A DNA stretch of 31,564 nt. Source: Physcia stellaris. Its lineage: Eukaryota; Ascomycota; Lecanoromycetes; Caliciales; Physciaceae. Positions within the stretch are counted from its first letter, which is position 1. The number at the start of each line of letters is the position of its first letter. The position numbers and the translations under genes were made by a program. The DNA is taken from positions 1 to 31,564 of the forward strand of contig JABSSW010000096.1 in NCBI GenBank assembly GCA_018902385.1. Direction: 5' to 3'. Shown in pieces: positions 10,151-20,714 of this stretch. Under the pieces are notes generated by a model that searched no databases, was not told the origin of the DNA, and saw only the letters and a program-made list of their open reading frames with translations.

Positions 10151-10952
10151 ACAACAAATTATTCGACGATTGAAATATAATTCACGAAATTGATGTTATG
10201 CGTTTACAACAACAATTCAAATTCAAATTTCATATTTATTAGAAAATTTAATTTTGTTTATTTTTAAAAAGAAAAAAAAAACAAAATTGTTTCGAATCGT
10301 GTCAAAAAATCAATTACAACAAAAAAAATGTTTCGTGAATAAAGCATTATTCAGTTCAAATGCATGAAAATTTGACAACATGATTTAAATTAAATATTAT
10401 CGATTATGACATGAATCGTTTAACAATTCATACATGTCGAACGATTTTCAATTGACAAAAACACGAAAAACGTCGATGTGATTACGTGTGAATTCAAAAA
10501 TGAAAATTCGAAACAATCGAAAAAAACAATCGACGTTTTTAAAAAAAAAAATTGATCAATTACAATTCATATTAATCGTGAAAAATTTGATCGATATAAT
10601 GCGAAACGATTCGTCAAAAAATACATTGAAATGTTGATTGATTTATTACGTATACGAAACAAAAATGTCATTGATGATATATACGATATGATGAAAATAG
10701 AAAAACGTTTTGTGTTCGACATATTCAAAAATCGAATTTAAATTTTCATCGTTTTTACAATATTTCGAACATTGTGCGTATTATTTTTATTGTATCAAAC
10801 ATTAAAAAAATGTCAAACGTGAAATACATTAATTCTTTTTTTGAATGAAAAAATTATCAAAAATTTCACGATTCAAATTTTTTTCAAAACGATATTCGAA
10901 CAATCAAACGAATACGATCGAAAATCGTCAAATAATGATATCGATTATTTTT

Positions 10953-11042
10953 GTTGTTATTACGAACATGTTTTGAAAAAAATTCGATAAAATTTTTGCT
11001 GTTGTTACGAACATGTTTTGAAAAAAATTTCAATAAAATTTT
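10953..11042. repeat. Short tandem duplication, about 45 bp x 2
   Basis: Two adjacent copies share the core TTACGAACATGTTTTGAAAA and a following ATAAAATTTT. They differ by a few bases and small indels. It is non-coding by all signs and lies in the saturated background. Confidence 0.75.
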
Positions 11043-11573
11043 ATTTTATCAACGAAAATCGTCATAAAAATTAACGCGATTTAGAATTTGACGTTTACAA
11101 TTTATTTTTGATATTCGATTTTTATATACATATTTGTTTTTTAAATCAAATATTTTCGTTATGTTATTTATAAATCACACGTTTTTTATTCATTTAAAAA
11201 TTCACGATGATTTTGTTTTACATTTAAACATTTATAAATTCAAACAATAACGATTTTTGACAAAAATATTTGCATTTTATTTTCGATAATTTAATTATAT
11301 TTTGACGCAATAACATTTTTTTTTGAAAACAAAACGATACAAACAAAATTTTTAAAACACGAAAATGCAAAATACGATCGATATTTTCAAACATTCGATA
11401 TTTTCAAACAAACGAAAATTTTTATTCACAAAATCAAATACAAAATCGTCAATATGATTATTCAAACAATTACGATCAAATAAATTCACTTTGAATACGT
11501 TATGTTTTATTTATAATTAACGAATTTTTGTTTTCAAAATGTCAAAAAATGATTGAAAAATTACATATATTCG

Positions 11574-11677
11574 TTATTACAACAAATTGTTCGCACGAAT
11601 TTTTTGATATACAAAACGATAATAATTATTACAACAAATTGTTCGCACGAATTTGTTGATATACAAAACGATAATAA
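11574..11677. repeat. Tandem duplication, 52 bp x 2
   Basis: Copies at 11574-11625 and 11626-11677 begin TTATTACAACAAATTG and are nearly identical. The clear internal difference is GAATTTTTTG in the first against GAATTTGTTG in the second. Their similarity inside a heavily decayed region suggests the duplication is later than most of the mutation. Confidence 0.85.
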
Positions 11678-12520
11678 CATTACGTTTGAATCGTAATCAT
11701 CGTTTAATATTGTATTCATTGAATATGCGTTTCGCACAATTCAATAATGCAATTAAATTTCGAAATTTGAATCGAAATTCGTTATTGTTGTTCGATGAAA
11801 TCATTTTGAATTGTTGTTCGATAACGATAATTTTCACGAAAAAAACGAAAACAATATTTTTTTTTATTAACAAAAATTTATTAAAATTTCATTGATTGAT
11901 GCAATCGATTGAAAACTCAAAAAATGTTAAAAAAAATCGTATTAATTTTTTTAATTTTCAACATTTCATTAGCGAAAATATAAAAAAATACGAAACAACG
12001 TGAATTTTTTGTTTTGCAAAAACAAATTTTATTCGATTTTTTTTGTTCATTATCGCATGTGAAACAAAAAATTTTACGAATATCGAATTAATAACAATTT
12101 ATTCGATGTTGATAATCGTAAATGACAAAAACGAATTCGAAATTTCGAATTGTGTTAATGTTACAAAAATCGATGTTTCACATGTTGTTTTTGATTTTTT
12201 GACATCATTTTTCGCAACAATGATTATGTCGTTCGACATTTATTGTTTTTTTACAAAAACGATATAAATGTTATCACTATATATATTTCAATTTTTGATA
12301 TAACAATTAATATTATTTAATAAAATGCACGTTTTTTTAACGTCGAAACAAAAATTATTGTCGACATCAACGTTGTTATCGTTCAATTCAATGACGAAAA
12401 ATGACAAAAAATGATGAAATTGATGAAAAAAAACGACACGATTCAAAAATATTTCACGATTTTTTTGCAAAAAAAATTCGAAAAATTCGTTGTTAACGAT
12501 ATAATTGTCGATATTATCGT

Positions 12521-12770
12521 TTTCATTTTCGCATTTGATTTTGTCGACGATTTTATTATCGACATTACATTTTCATTTTCGTATTTGATTTTGTCGACGA
12601 TTTTATTATCGACGTCATATTTTCATTTTCGCATTTGATTTTGTCGACGATTTTATTATCGACGTCATATTTTCATTTTCGCATTTGATTTTGTCGACGA
12701 TTTTATTATTTACATCACATTTTCATTTTCGCATTTGATTTTGTCGATGATTTTATTATCGACGTCACAT
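12521..12770. repeat. Minisatellite, five 50-bp units
   Basis: Five head-to-tail units of exactly 50 bp start at 12521, 12571, 12621, 12671 and 12721. Each begins TTTCATTTTCGCATTTGATT (one unit has GTATTT) and ends in a GACGTCACAT-like block. Unit differences are nearly all C/T or G/A changes at CpG or CpA, with one transversion. The 50-bp period is not a multiple of three, so it is not a protein repeat. Confidence 0.95.
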
Positions 12771-14311
12771 TCAAATTAATGAACAACGAATAAAACTTAT
12801 TGTTTTACATATTATTGTCGACATGATGTCATCATGATTTAATTATTGATTTCAAAATATTGAATAAAAAAATTTGTTTCAACACGTGATTTACATTCGC
12901 GACGATGTTTCGATCGCGCAATATGTGAATATGTTTGTTTTCGAAATTGTTTTTTTCAAAAATTTGTTTCATCAATTTTCGAAACATAATTTTAATTACA
13001 AAATAAACGTTCAAAATTTTATTATCGAAACAAATTTGATTTGATGCAAATGAATTTCATTGTAATTATCGTTGAAAAACGTTATTACAATGAATTTTTT
13101 TCGCATAATCGCATCGAATAAAAATGTCGCAATTGTTTATTTATTTCAAATTTTTTGTTTTTTGTCGTTGATATTGACATTATCAAATTGCGTTCACAAA
13201 AAAATGTTGTAATTATTATTTTATTCAAATTAAATTCGCGATTCAATGATTTACAATTGTATATGATTGATTCAAATATTTAATGTTCAACAATCAAAAA
13301 AAAAATTTTTTAATCACATTTATTTTTTCATAACAATTGTATTCATGACAATAACATTCGAATCGATCGAAATGTTGTCACGAATTGTGATTTCGAAAAA
13401 AATGTAATTCGAATTTGTTTGAACAACGATCGCTCGTTGACGTCATTTTCGAATTTGTTTACGTTTTTTTTTTTCAATTTTTGTTTCAATTTGTTGATAT
13501 GAATTTCAATCGTTCACAAATTGTCGCGACATTTGATTTTTATTTTTTTTATAATATTCACGATTTGAATTGAATAAAAATATCGAAATACAAATTTTTT
13601 TTTCGTTGTCATTGACATTTGACTCATGAATAATATTGAAAAAAAATAAAATCGTTTGATATTTGTATCGATCAATCAAAATTTGCATTCGAATTCGCAA
13701 TTCGATCGATTTCGACGAAACGTTTACACAAAAATTGAAAAAAAAAATGATTGAAACAAAAATCATTAACGACGAATCAATCATTTCGAATTGACATTGA
13801 ATATCGTTCAATAATCGACAAATTCGAAATGTTGATATAAACGTTAATAATTGATATGTTTATAAATTTCATGTCAAATTTCGAATGAATTTTGTTGAAT
13901 GACATCAAAAAATTTCATTGTCAAAAATTTTAACGAAAACATTGTGATGAATCAAAAAAACTTTCACAATTCGAAAATTGAAAATAAAAAATGTTAATGA
14001 ATATATAAATTGAATTTGTGAATGAAATTTGTGATTTGATTGATATTTTTTAAAAATCAAAACATTTGAAACATGTGATTGTTTTTATAACAAAATAACG
14101 AATTCGCGAATCATCACGATACGTCAAAACACGTTAATGATGCAAATGTTTCAAAAAAACAACAAATCGTTTTTAACGTTAAACGATACAAACGTTAAAC
14201 GAAATGAATTCAATCGCATAAAACACGTCAACGATCAAAATAATTTTTTTTCATTTTAACACGATTTAACGATCGAATTAAAAATTGAAACAATTTAATT
14301 AAAATTAATTC

Positions 14312-14316
14312 AATCG
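14312..14316. repeat. Target site duplication, left copy (AATCG)
   Basis: The five bases AATCG directly before the left LTR are repeated exactly at 20692-20696 directly after the right LTR. Five bases is the usual duplication for Ty3/gypsy and Ty1/copia integrases. Confidence 0.9.
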
Positions 14317-14532
14317 TGTGAGATGCTATGCAGAAATATAATATTACTACATAATTACACGAGAATATCGAAGTGAAAAAACAAGTACAAAAAATCTGAC
14401 AAAACATATGTAGAAAATTTGATCATAAACGAAACTCGATTCTGTCATTCGATGTGATAAGATAAAAATGTTAATTTTAATGATTGATCAGATGTTGATT
14501 TCAAATGTTGAAATCGATGCACGCTCGTCACA
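14317..14532 (-). repeat. LTR, left copy (3' LTR in element orientation)
   Basis: 216 bp, TGTGAGATGC to CTCGTCACA. It aligns without gaps to 20476-20691 with 17 differences (7.9%), all transitions. Of these, 14 are at CpT/ApG, 3 at CpA/TpG and none at CpG. At 11 of the 17 positions this copy keeps the G or C. Confidence 0.97.
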
Positions 14533-14553
14533 TTACTTTTCGTTTTTTTTCAA
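14533..14553 (-). promoter_or_regulatory. Putative polypurine tract of the finger element
   Basis: The + strand run TTACTTTTCGTTTTTTTTCAA lies directly inside the left LTR. Its complement is almost all purine, which fits the site that primes second-strand synthesis next to the 3' LTR of a - strand element. Confidence 0.5.
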
Positions 14554-16030
14554 TTTCGTCTCGAAACGACTAATTCATTGTTTTTTTCTCTTTCATCGAT
14601 CGACAGAGTACGTGATTTTGATGACTTGTTTCTAAACGTGTACAGTTCATAATGATTGCGACAATCATGAAGACGTACAAAAATCTGAAATGTAATCGAC
14701 GAAAACGACGAAAACGACGAAAACGACGAAAATGATTTCTGCAAACGATGCGATTTTGAAAATTCACTTTTAATTCGTAACGAAAGAATTATTAAAACAT
14801 CGAATGTGCAGAGATATCGCGTCATTTCGTATGATGAAAAAACGTTTTTTTCGACAAATTCTTGAGCATGCATGCGAAATTCATTAATGATTAATACAAA
14901 TACAAAATAAAAAAGTTTTTGAATTTCAATTCGAAATCTGATTGCAAAATATGAATCATGATATCTGCGAGTAAATGATATGATAAATCATTTGAAAATA
15001 TCTGAAACTCGAAAATCTTGAAACAAATTGATCGAGATGAGAAAATTGCTCAACGCTTTGAGTTTCTGATCAAGATGACGATTCGCTTCTATCAAACTTT
15101 CGATGTGAATAGAAATATCTGTGCTTTGATGACGAATGCAAATCTATGTGAAATATTTGAAATCGAAATCATTGCAATTGATAAAGAAACTGATCTGCAA
15201 TCAATTCGCGAAAATTGATGAAATAAACAAACGATCGAGAATTTGCTTTTTCAGAATCTAATACGTAATCTAAAGTGTAAAAAATCGAAAACTCGAACTT
15301 TTGAATGTAATGAACGTTGAATTCTTGCAACATCAAATCGATTATACGATGAAACGAGCAGTTTCGTCATATTAGTAAAATCGACGTCACAACGATTAAA
15401 ACGTCGATATTTCGACGTATGCGATAATTGATGTGTACGTTGCATCTATTAGAACGTGTATTTAATAAATTTTCTGAAAAATAAATAGTTCGTACGAGTT
15501 TAATAAATAACTCTGTCGATTGCGAAATGATTTCGTTAAAAATTCGATCGAAACATCAAATCGATTATATCATGAAACAAACAGTTTCGTCATATCAATA
15601 GAATCAATTCAACAACGATTAAGACGTTGATATTTACGCACATGCAATATTTGATGTGTACGTTGTATTCAGCAAAACGTGTATGCAATAAATCTTTTTG
15701 AAAATGTTTTGTGATTGAATATTCGAGCAATCTATTTCTCGTTTCTTTTCAACTTCGTTTCGAAGCGACAAATTCATTACTCTCATTGAATGACACGATC
15801 AATGATCGAAACGACTTGTTGATAAACGTTAATACAATCAATTTTTGCAGTTGAAATGATCGAAACGAATGCGAAAACGAAAAAAAAAATCAAAAAAAGA
15901 CGAAAAAGTATGAAAATGAAAAAAGAAATCTCGTCGAAAACATCGAACATTTTGTATGATAATTTGATTCATTTTTCAAACAAGTTTTCGTTAAAGACAG
16001 TGCGAATTGATTTCGCAAACATGTGTTGAG
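14533..16030. repeat. Non-coding part of the finger element with internal duplications
   Basis: Two kinds of duplication are visible. A block of about 160 bp at 15326-15482 (CAACATCAAATCGATTATA...GATGTGTACGTTG...) recurs at 15549-15708. A larger block starting near 14539 (TCGTTT...TTCAA(T/C)TTCGT...GAC(A/T)AATTCATT) recurs near 15736. A 9-bp tandem (CGACGAAAA x 4) sits at 14697-14732 and makes Ser/Phe or Arg/Phe repeats in shadow readings. No protein is recognised; the + strand 66-codon reading at 15018-15218 has no support as a gene. Confidence 0.65.
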
Positions 16031-16800
16031 TCAAATTTTTCGATTTTGAGCTTTTTGAATTTTGACTAATCGAAAATTCTGATTGATTGTAAATTTGAAA
16101 TAGAATTTGATTTGCATTTGATTTAAAACTGTTTGAAAAAATACGTTGTTTTGATTCTGAAATAGACTTTTTTTTCTGAATTGTTCATCGAACATTTCGA
16201 ACAGATTTTCGATAATGAGATGAGATTTGATCGAACGAAATTGACGAATATCGAAACTCTGTTGAAAAAAACGACGATTATAATGTCGTCGCAAATCAAA
16301 TGATTCAAACTTTTCATGAAACATGCGAATCAAATCATCGACAACGAGATAAAATTTCTGATGTTTTGATACAGATGTTGAAAAAGATGAAATCGAAAGT
16401 GTAAATAAATTGATTGATAATTTCTTCATCGATTTCGATATGATATTGAATGTCGCAATAGAAAAATTCGAACACTTTGATGATATTGTTTCAAATATCG
16501 ATGTAGATGTTGCAAAAGAGATAAACGAAACAAACGAAACAGACGAACAAATGATTGTTAACATTTTTTTGATTTTGCACGTAAATTCTGATGTCGAAAC
16601 TCGAAAATCAAAACTTCTGACAAATTTTCGAGCATGATGTTTTCGAATATAATCGTGAAATTTGTTATTGAAATTGAAATTTTGTTTGCAACGTTTGCAA
16701 ATCGTTGAAACGCAAACGATTCGTTGAATTGATGCACTTTTCGTTGATTTCGATGCGAAATTGCACGCAATTGAAAACTCGAACATTTTAACGAAACAAA
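16031..16800 (-). pseudogene. C-terminal part of the finger array (fifth C2H2 finger, damaged)
   Basis: A reading in a different frame from the upstream part, so a frameshift lies near 16800. It holds CKRCKQNFNFNNKFHDYIRKHH: the Cys pair is intact, but the first zinc-binding His of the other fingers is Tyr here. Further on, a repeated short motif pair is visible: VVDDLIRMFHEK and IIENLFEMFDEQ. The protein ends after a KIQKAQNRKI tail. The two DDL/ENLF-MF segments look like copies of one module. The function is unknown. Confidence 0.6.
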
Positions 16801-17529
16801 CTGCAAAAATGTTTTTGTATTTGATGTCAAATTTCTTGATGTTGCGAAAATCAATGATTCGTGCAAAAAAAACGAATAAATGTCAATTGATTTGTTTTCG
16901 AATTCGCATGTCGCTTTGAATATATTGATGCGTTTCAGAGTTTCATGCTCGCTGATGTGCTCGAAAAGTTTCTTGTTGAAATTGAAACTTTGTTTGCAAA
17001 ATTTGCACATTGCTCGAACGCATGCGACTTCTTGATTTGATACATTTTTCACAATTTCTGATACAGTTACGAAAGTATTTAACGAGAAATTCAAACGAGA
17101 AGCTTTCAATCTAGCAGACAAATAAACAATTCGAAATCGTCATTCGATTTTCTGTTTTGAAATAATCTCGAAAACTTTTGCAATTGAAATGATTGCTGAT
17201 TTCTCTGCAACTTTGCACGTCGAATTGATCGTAAAAACTGAAAAAAACGAGCTGATTATTGAAAACTTTTGAACATCGATTTTTTGAAATTTCTGAACAA
17301 ATGTTTGCAATTTTTGCGAAACAAACAGAATCGTCACATTTTTGACTGTTGATTTCTTTTCTGTTTTGCATACTGATTTAAATGCATGAAATCGAAAAAA
17401 CGAATTAATGACAAATTTTTTTGCATGCTGCTCGCGTTTGTGTTTGCGAAAAAGTTTTTTGAATTTAAACGTCTGTTTGCAATGTCGACACGTTGATAAT
17501 TTCTTCGTTAATTCTGACTCAATTTTCAA
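16801..17529 (-). pseudogene. Finger array, third and fourth C2H2 fingers
   Basis: Two readings in one frame (starting 17529 and 17121, joined across a TGA). They contain CRHCKQTFKFKKLFRKHKREQH (C-x2-C-x12-H-x4-H) and CKFCKQSFNFNKKLFEHISEHE (C-x2-C-x12-H-x3-H), both complete. The spacing between fingers is long (over 100 residues), unlike tandem transcription-factor fingers, so each finger belongs to a larger repeated module. This frame is shared with the 17755-18939 readings, which supports one long ancestral coding sequence. Confidence 0.65.
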
Positions 17530-18939
17530 TGCAGAAAGTGAAAAATTTCAGCGTTTCAATGAAATATTTGATTTGAATGTTGTTGTAAACTCGAATGTCG
17601 AATTCTGCGATTTCGCAAATGAATCAGAAATTACGTACGTAAAAATAAATGTAGAAAACGTTTTCGTTAAAGCTATATCGAAATCGTGCAAAAAAATGAA
17701 AATCGATTGATTTTTGAATCAAATGTCGACAAAATCATAAAGAATTACTTCTATCTATTCGAGCAATTTTGATTCACAATATAGATGTTGACATTGCTGA
17801 AAATGTTGCACAAAAATGACGATTTGATTGAATCGTGTCTTTTCTAAATTCTGATGAAATCGAGCTGAATTAAAAATATCAAAATTCGCGAATAAAGACT
17901 CAGACATTTGTTTCGATTGTATTGCAAACGAAACAAAAAACGATAAATTGATTGTTGATATTTTTATCGATTCGCATGTTGATTTGATTGCGTCGATCAA
18001 AAAATGTGAATTGACGACAAATTTTTTCGCATGTTGTTCGCGTTTGTGTTGACGAAACATTTCTTTGAAATTGAATGTCTGTTTGCAATGTCGACACGTT
18101 GATAATTTCTTCGTCGATTTTGATGTAATTTCGAATGCAAAAAATTGAAAAATCGAACGTTTCAATAAAATGACTGCTTCGAATGCGACTGCAAACTCGT
18201 TTATCGATTTTTGAATTGCAAATGAAGCAAATGATTTATGCGAAACGAATGACGTTTTCTTGATTTCGCATACTAAATTAATCGCATTGATCGAGAAACA
18301 AAAATTCTTGACGAATTTCAAAATTTCATGATTGCGAATATGCTCGTATAATTTCTCGTTGAAATTGAAGTTCTGTTTGCAAAATTTGCAAATTATTCGA
18401 ACGTTTGTAATTTCAAAATCTGATGAAATCTTCATCGATTCTGATATAACATCGAGTGTACTTAATTGAAGATTCGAATTTTTTGATGAAACACGTCGTA
18501 CAGACGTTTCTGAAAACGCTTTCGTTAAAATTCTATTGAAACGTTTCAACGAAATGAATTCAAATTGAATTTTGAATCATTCAAATGCAAAATCACATAA
18601 ACATCTCGACAACAAATTCAACAAGTTTGATTTACGATATCGATGTTGACATTGCTGTAAATGTTGCAAAAAGTTCGCGACTTTGTTGTACAATTCGAAT
18701 TCTGATTCGTCACATGTTGTTGAATCGAAAATATCGATATTTTGAAACGTTGATGTTTGTTTTGTTGTTTTTATGATTTTCAACTCAATTCGTTTTGCGA
18801 TTTTTCGAACTTTACGTTTTGCTCGTTTTTGAACTATTGATTTCAACTTTCGTTGTTCTTGCGAAGAAAATGTTTTCGTTAAAATCATATCAAAACGAAA
18901 CAAAAAATTGAAATGCGTTTGTTTTTGTATCATTTTCAA
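17530..18939 (-). pseudogene. Finger array, Gag-like modules with first and second C2H2 fingers
   Basis: One frame runs from 18939 to below 17755, broken by TGA where Trp is expected. The first part ends in a Gag-like motif QQCQHRYRKSNLLNLLSRCL, then CDFAFE, TGA, FKIQFEFISLKRFNRILTKAF, so the TGA sits inside a conserved stretch and the protein continues through it. Finger one is CKFCKQNFNFNEKLYEHIRNHE (Cys 54 and 57, His 70 and 74 of the 264-residue reading from 18549). Finger two is CRHCKQTFNFKEMFRQHKREQH (Cys 152 and 155, His 168 and 173). A second Gag-like motif QQCQHLYCESKLLE follows and meets a TAG at 17755. From memory, this pairing of a QQC-x-x-x-Y-R-x-S-x-L-L motif with C2H2 fingers is widespread in repetitive ascomycete proteins of unknown role. 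Confidence 0.7.
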
Positions 18940-19756
18940 GCAAAATCATTGAAAATTCAAAACATGTATTCGAGCAATTTTGTTTTTCGATATCGATACA
19001 ATTTTTGACAATGTTCAAGATTTCGTAGAAAACTCGTGACATCATTGAATTGTCTGATTTTCGAATCAAAACATGACAAACTCGAATTGAAAAATCGATA
19101 TCTTGATTTGAATTGAAAGAATCGAAATTCGAAAACAACGAAGATATCGAAAAGCATCGCAAAAGTTTGAGAAAATCGTTGATTGACTAGACAATTGAAT
19201 GTGATTTTGTCGAATTTTCAAATAAAATGAATAGATTCAATATCAAATGCTGTTAGAAATTTCTTGTCGTTTCTAATAGAACGATATTGAATTCAATTTT
19301 GAGCGAAAAAAACGTGATTCTTTGCAAATGAAATCGATGTGATTTCGTGATGTTTTCGAAAAAGAGAAATGATTTCAATACTGAATTCTTGTCGAAATAG
19401 TGAACGAAAATATGAATGATTTGAAAACAAATTTGAAATCTGAATTCGAAATGTTATTAATGTGAAATGCTATTGACTTTATTTCAATTTTTCGAAAGTC
19501 AAGACGAATTTGCTGAGTCGACAAATGCAATTCTTAAAAAACTCTCGAACAAAATGAATAATTCGAATATCGATAAATGATGAACGATTCTGAAGATTCT
19601 GTTGAAATGCTGAACGATTTTTCGAATTCGACTATTGAAATTATCTCTGAAACAAGAAAGAAAAATCGATTTGTTATGATCAATAAATATGTTTTCGACT
19701 CGATTCTCGAGCAAATAAAATGATTGCAATGTTGATGTAATGAGAAGAAATTTCAT
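18940..19756 (-). pseudogene. Finger element, N-terminal Gag-like remnant
   Basis: The reading 18957-19157 contains a third copy of the Gag-like motif (LEHCQKLYRYRKTKLLEYMF), showing that this module is repeated along the protein. 19499-19756 is another broken reading, rich in Phe, Ile and Arg, with no motif I recognise. Frames differ between pieces, so small indels are present. Confidence 0.5.
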
Positions 19757-19780
19757 TGATAAAATGATTCAAAATCTGAC

Positions 19781-20173
19781 TTATAAAAAGATATCGAACT
19801 CATCGAGTGAATAGAAAAAAACGATCGATTTGTTAATAAAATAGATAGAATTTCGAAAGATTTTCGAAGCAGATAGATGATGATTCGATCGACGACTTTT
19901 GATTCGATCACTGTTTCGAGAAATTGATATTGAATTCATCGAGATTATTGAAAAGTGAAATGAATTGATAAAAATCAATAGATATATGTTCGAGTTGATT
20001 CTCGAGCGAGAAAAATGTTTCGAGTATTGATGATCGAAGATCTGATTTTTGATCGAATAACGAAATTCTTGTTCGATCTCTGATCGAGTATATCTTGTAT
20101 GATGTTTTTTTGATGATTTAGATTTGATTTGACGATTTAATCGAATCATCGTAAAAACAAATGCTTTTGTCAA
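19781..20173 (-). pseudogene. Probable start of the finger-element coding sequence
   Basis: The first 130-residue reading downstream of the 5' LTR in element orientation, starting about 300 bp from it. It is basic and Ser/Arg-rich (SKSSKKHHTRYTRSEIEQEF near the N-terminus). Repeated S-R-S and N-S-I-S pieces are visible. No known domain is seen. Its position after the LTR fits the beginning of a Gag-type protein. Confidence 0.45.
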
Positions 20174-20475
20174 TTGAAATGAAACGAATCTGAATCAACG
20201 TTCATGAAAGAAAAAATTTGTTTGTGAATCGAGATTATCGCGTAAATTCGTCTGTTTTGAATGTCAATTGACGCAAACGAACGAATCTATTATATTTCGT
20301 TTTTGTTTACATTCACAACGAATTCACTGTTGTTTGTTTCGATGTTCTTTTCGAATGATCGAGCGATACGAGTCTATTATGTTTCACTATCACAAAATTT
20401 TATTGAAACGAGATGTTTTGTTTATTTAATGCTCGCGTATTTTAAACGAGCATGACGTGAATGATTTCGATATAA
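20174..20475. other. Finger element leader next to the 5' LTR
   Basis: About 300 bp without a convincing reading. In element orientation this is the leader and should contain the primer binding site right beside the LTR at 20475. The complement of those bases (TTATATCGAAATCATTC) matches no tRNA end that I can recognise. Confidence 0.4.
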
Positions 20476-20691
20476 TGTAAAATGTTATGCAAAGATATAG
20501 TATTACTACATAATTACACGAGAATATCGAAGTGAAAAAACAAATACAGAGAATCTAACAAAACATATGTAGAAAATTTGATCATAAACGAAGTTCGATT
20601 TTGTCACTCGATGTGATAAAATAAAAATGTTAATTTTAATGATTGATCAAATGTTGATTTCAAATGTTAAAATCGATGCACGCTCGTCACA
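20476..20691 (-). repeat. LTR, right copy (5' LTR in element orientation)
   Basis: 216 bp, TGTAAAATGTTATGC to CTCGTCACA, the partner of 14317-14532. It keeps the G or C at 6 of the 17 differing sites, so both copies have lost sites independently. Confidence 0.97.
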
Positions 20692-20696
20692 AATCG
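20692..20696. repeat. Target site duplication, right copy (AATCG)
   Basis: An exact match to 14312-14316, directly after the right LTR. Confidence 0.9.
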
Positions 20697-20714
20697 AACG
20701 CGATTAATCGCGTT
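20697..20714. repeat. Perfect 18-bp palindrome at the insertion site
   Basis: AACGCGATTAATCGCGTT equals its own reverse complement. It begins directly after the right target duplication, so it was beside the insertion point before the element arrived. Confidence 0.85.

Larger units (their letters stand above)
10151..14316. other. Saturated AT-rich background, no recognisable gene
   Basis: More than 4 kb in which nearly every C is followed by A or G and every G is preceded by T or C. Short open readings on both strands (for example 11653-11895, 12043-12267, 13506-13811) are rich in F, I, N and K and show no motif I recognise. The first few hundred bases may still belong to the Plavaka C-terminus. 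Three tandem repeats lie inside and are listed separately. It continues after the LTR element at 20697. Confidence 0.6.
14317..20691 (-). mobile_element. Non-autonomous LTR element carrying a Gag-like/C2H2 finger array
   Basis: A 6,375-bp element with two 216-bp LTRs, TG...CA ends and a perfect 5-bp target duplication. Orientation is - strand: the degenerate coding sequence reads leftward, and a purine tract on the - strand (complement of 14533-14553) adjoins the left LTR as a polypurine tract should. I see no protease, RT, RNase H or integrase motif anywhere inside. The interior instead holds a modular coding array (about 16031-20173) and a non-coding part with internal duplications (14533-16030). 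The absence of pol makes it dependent on another element, in the manner of large retrotransposon derivatives. The LTR pair differs at 17 positions, all transitions. Confidence 0.9.

Noticed and set aside
12521-12770. CRISPR array
   Set aside because: The 50-bp units are head to tail with no spacers, and the context is a eukaryotic transposon block.
14550-14873. A 107-residue - strand reading with Ser-Phe repeats as a gene
   Set aside because: The repeats come from the CGACGAAAA tandem, two frames are open over the same stretch, and the reading lies in the non-coding part of the LTR element.
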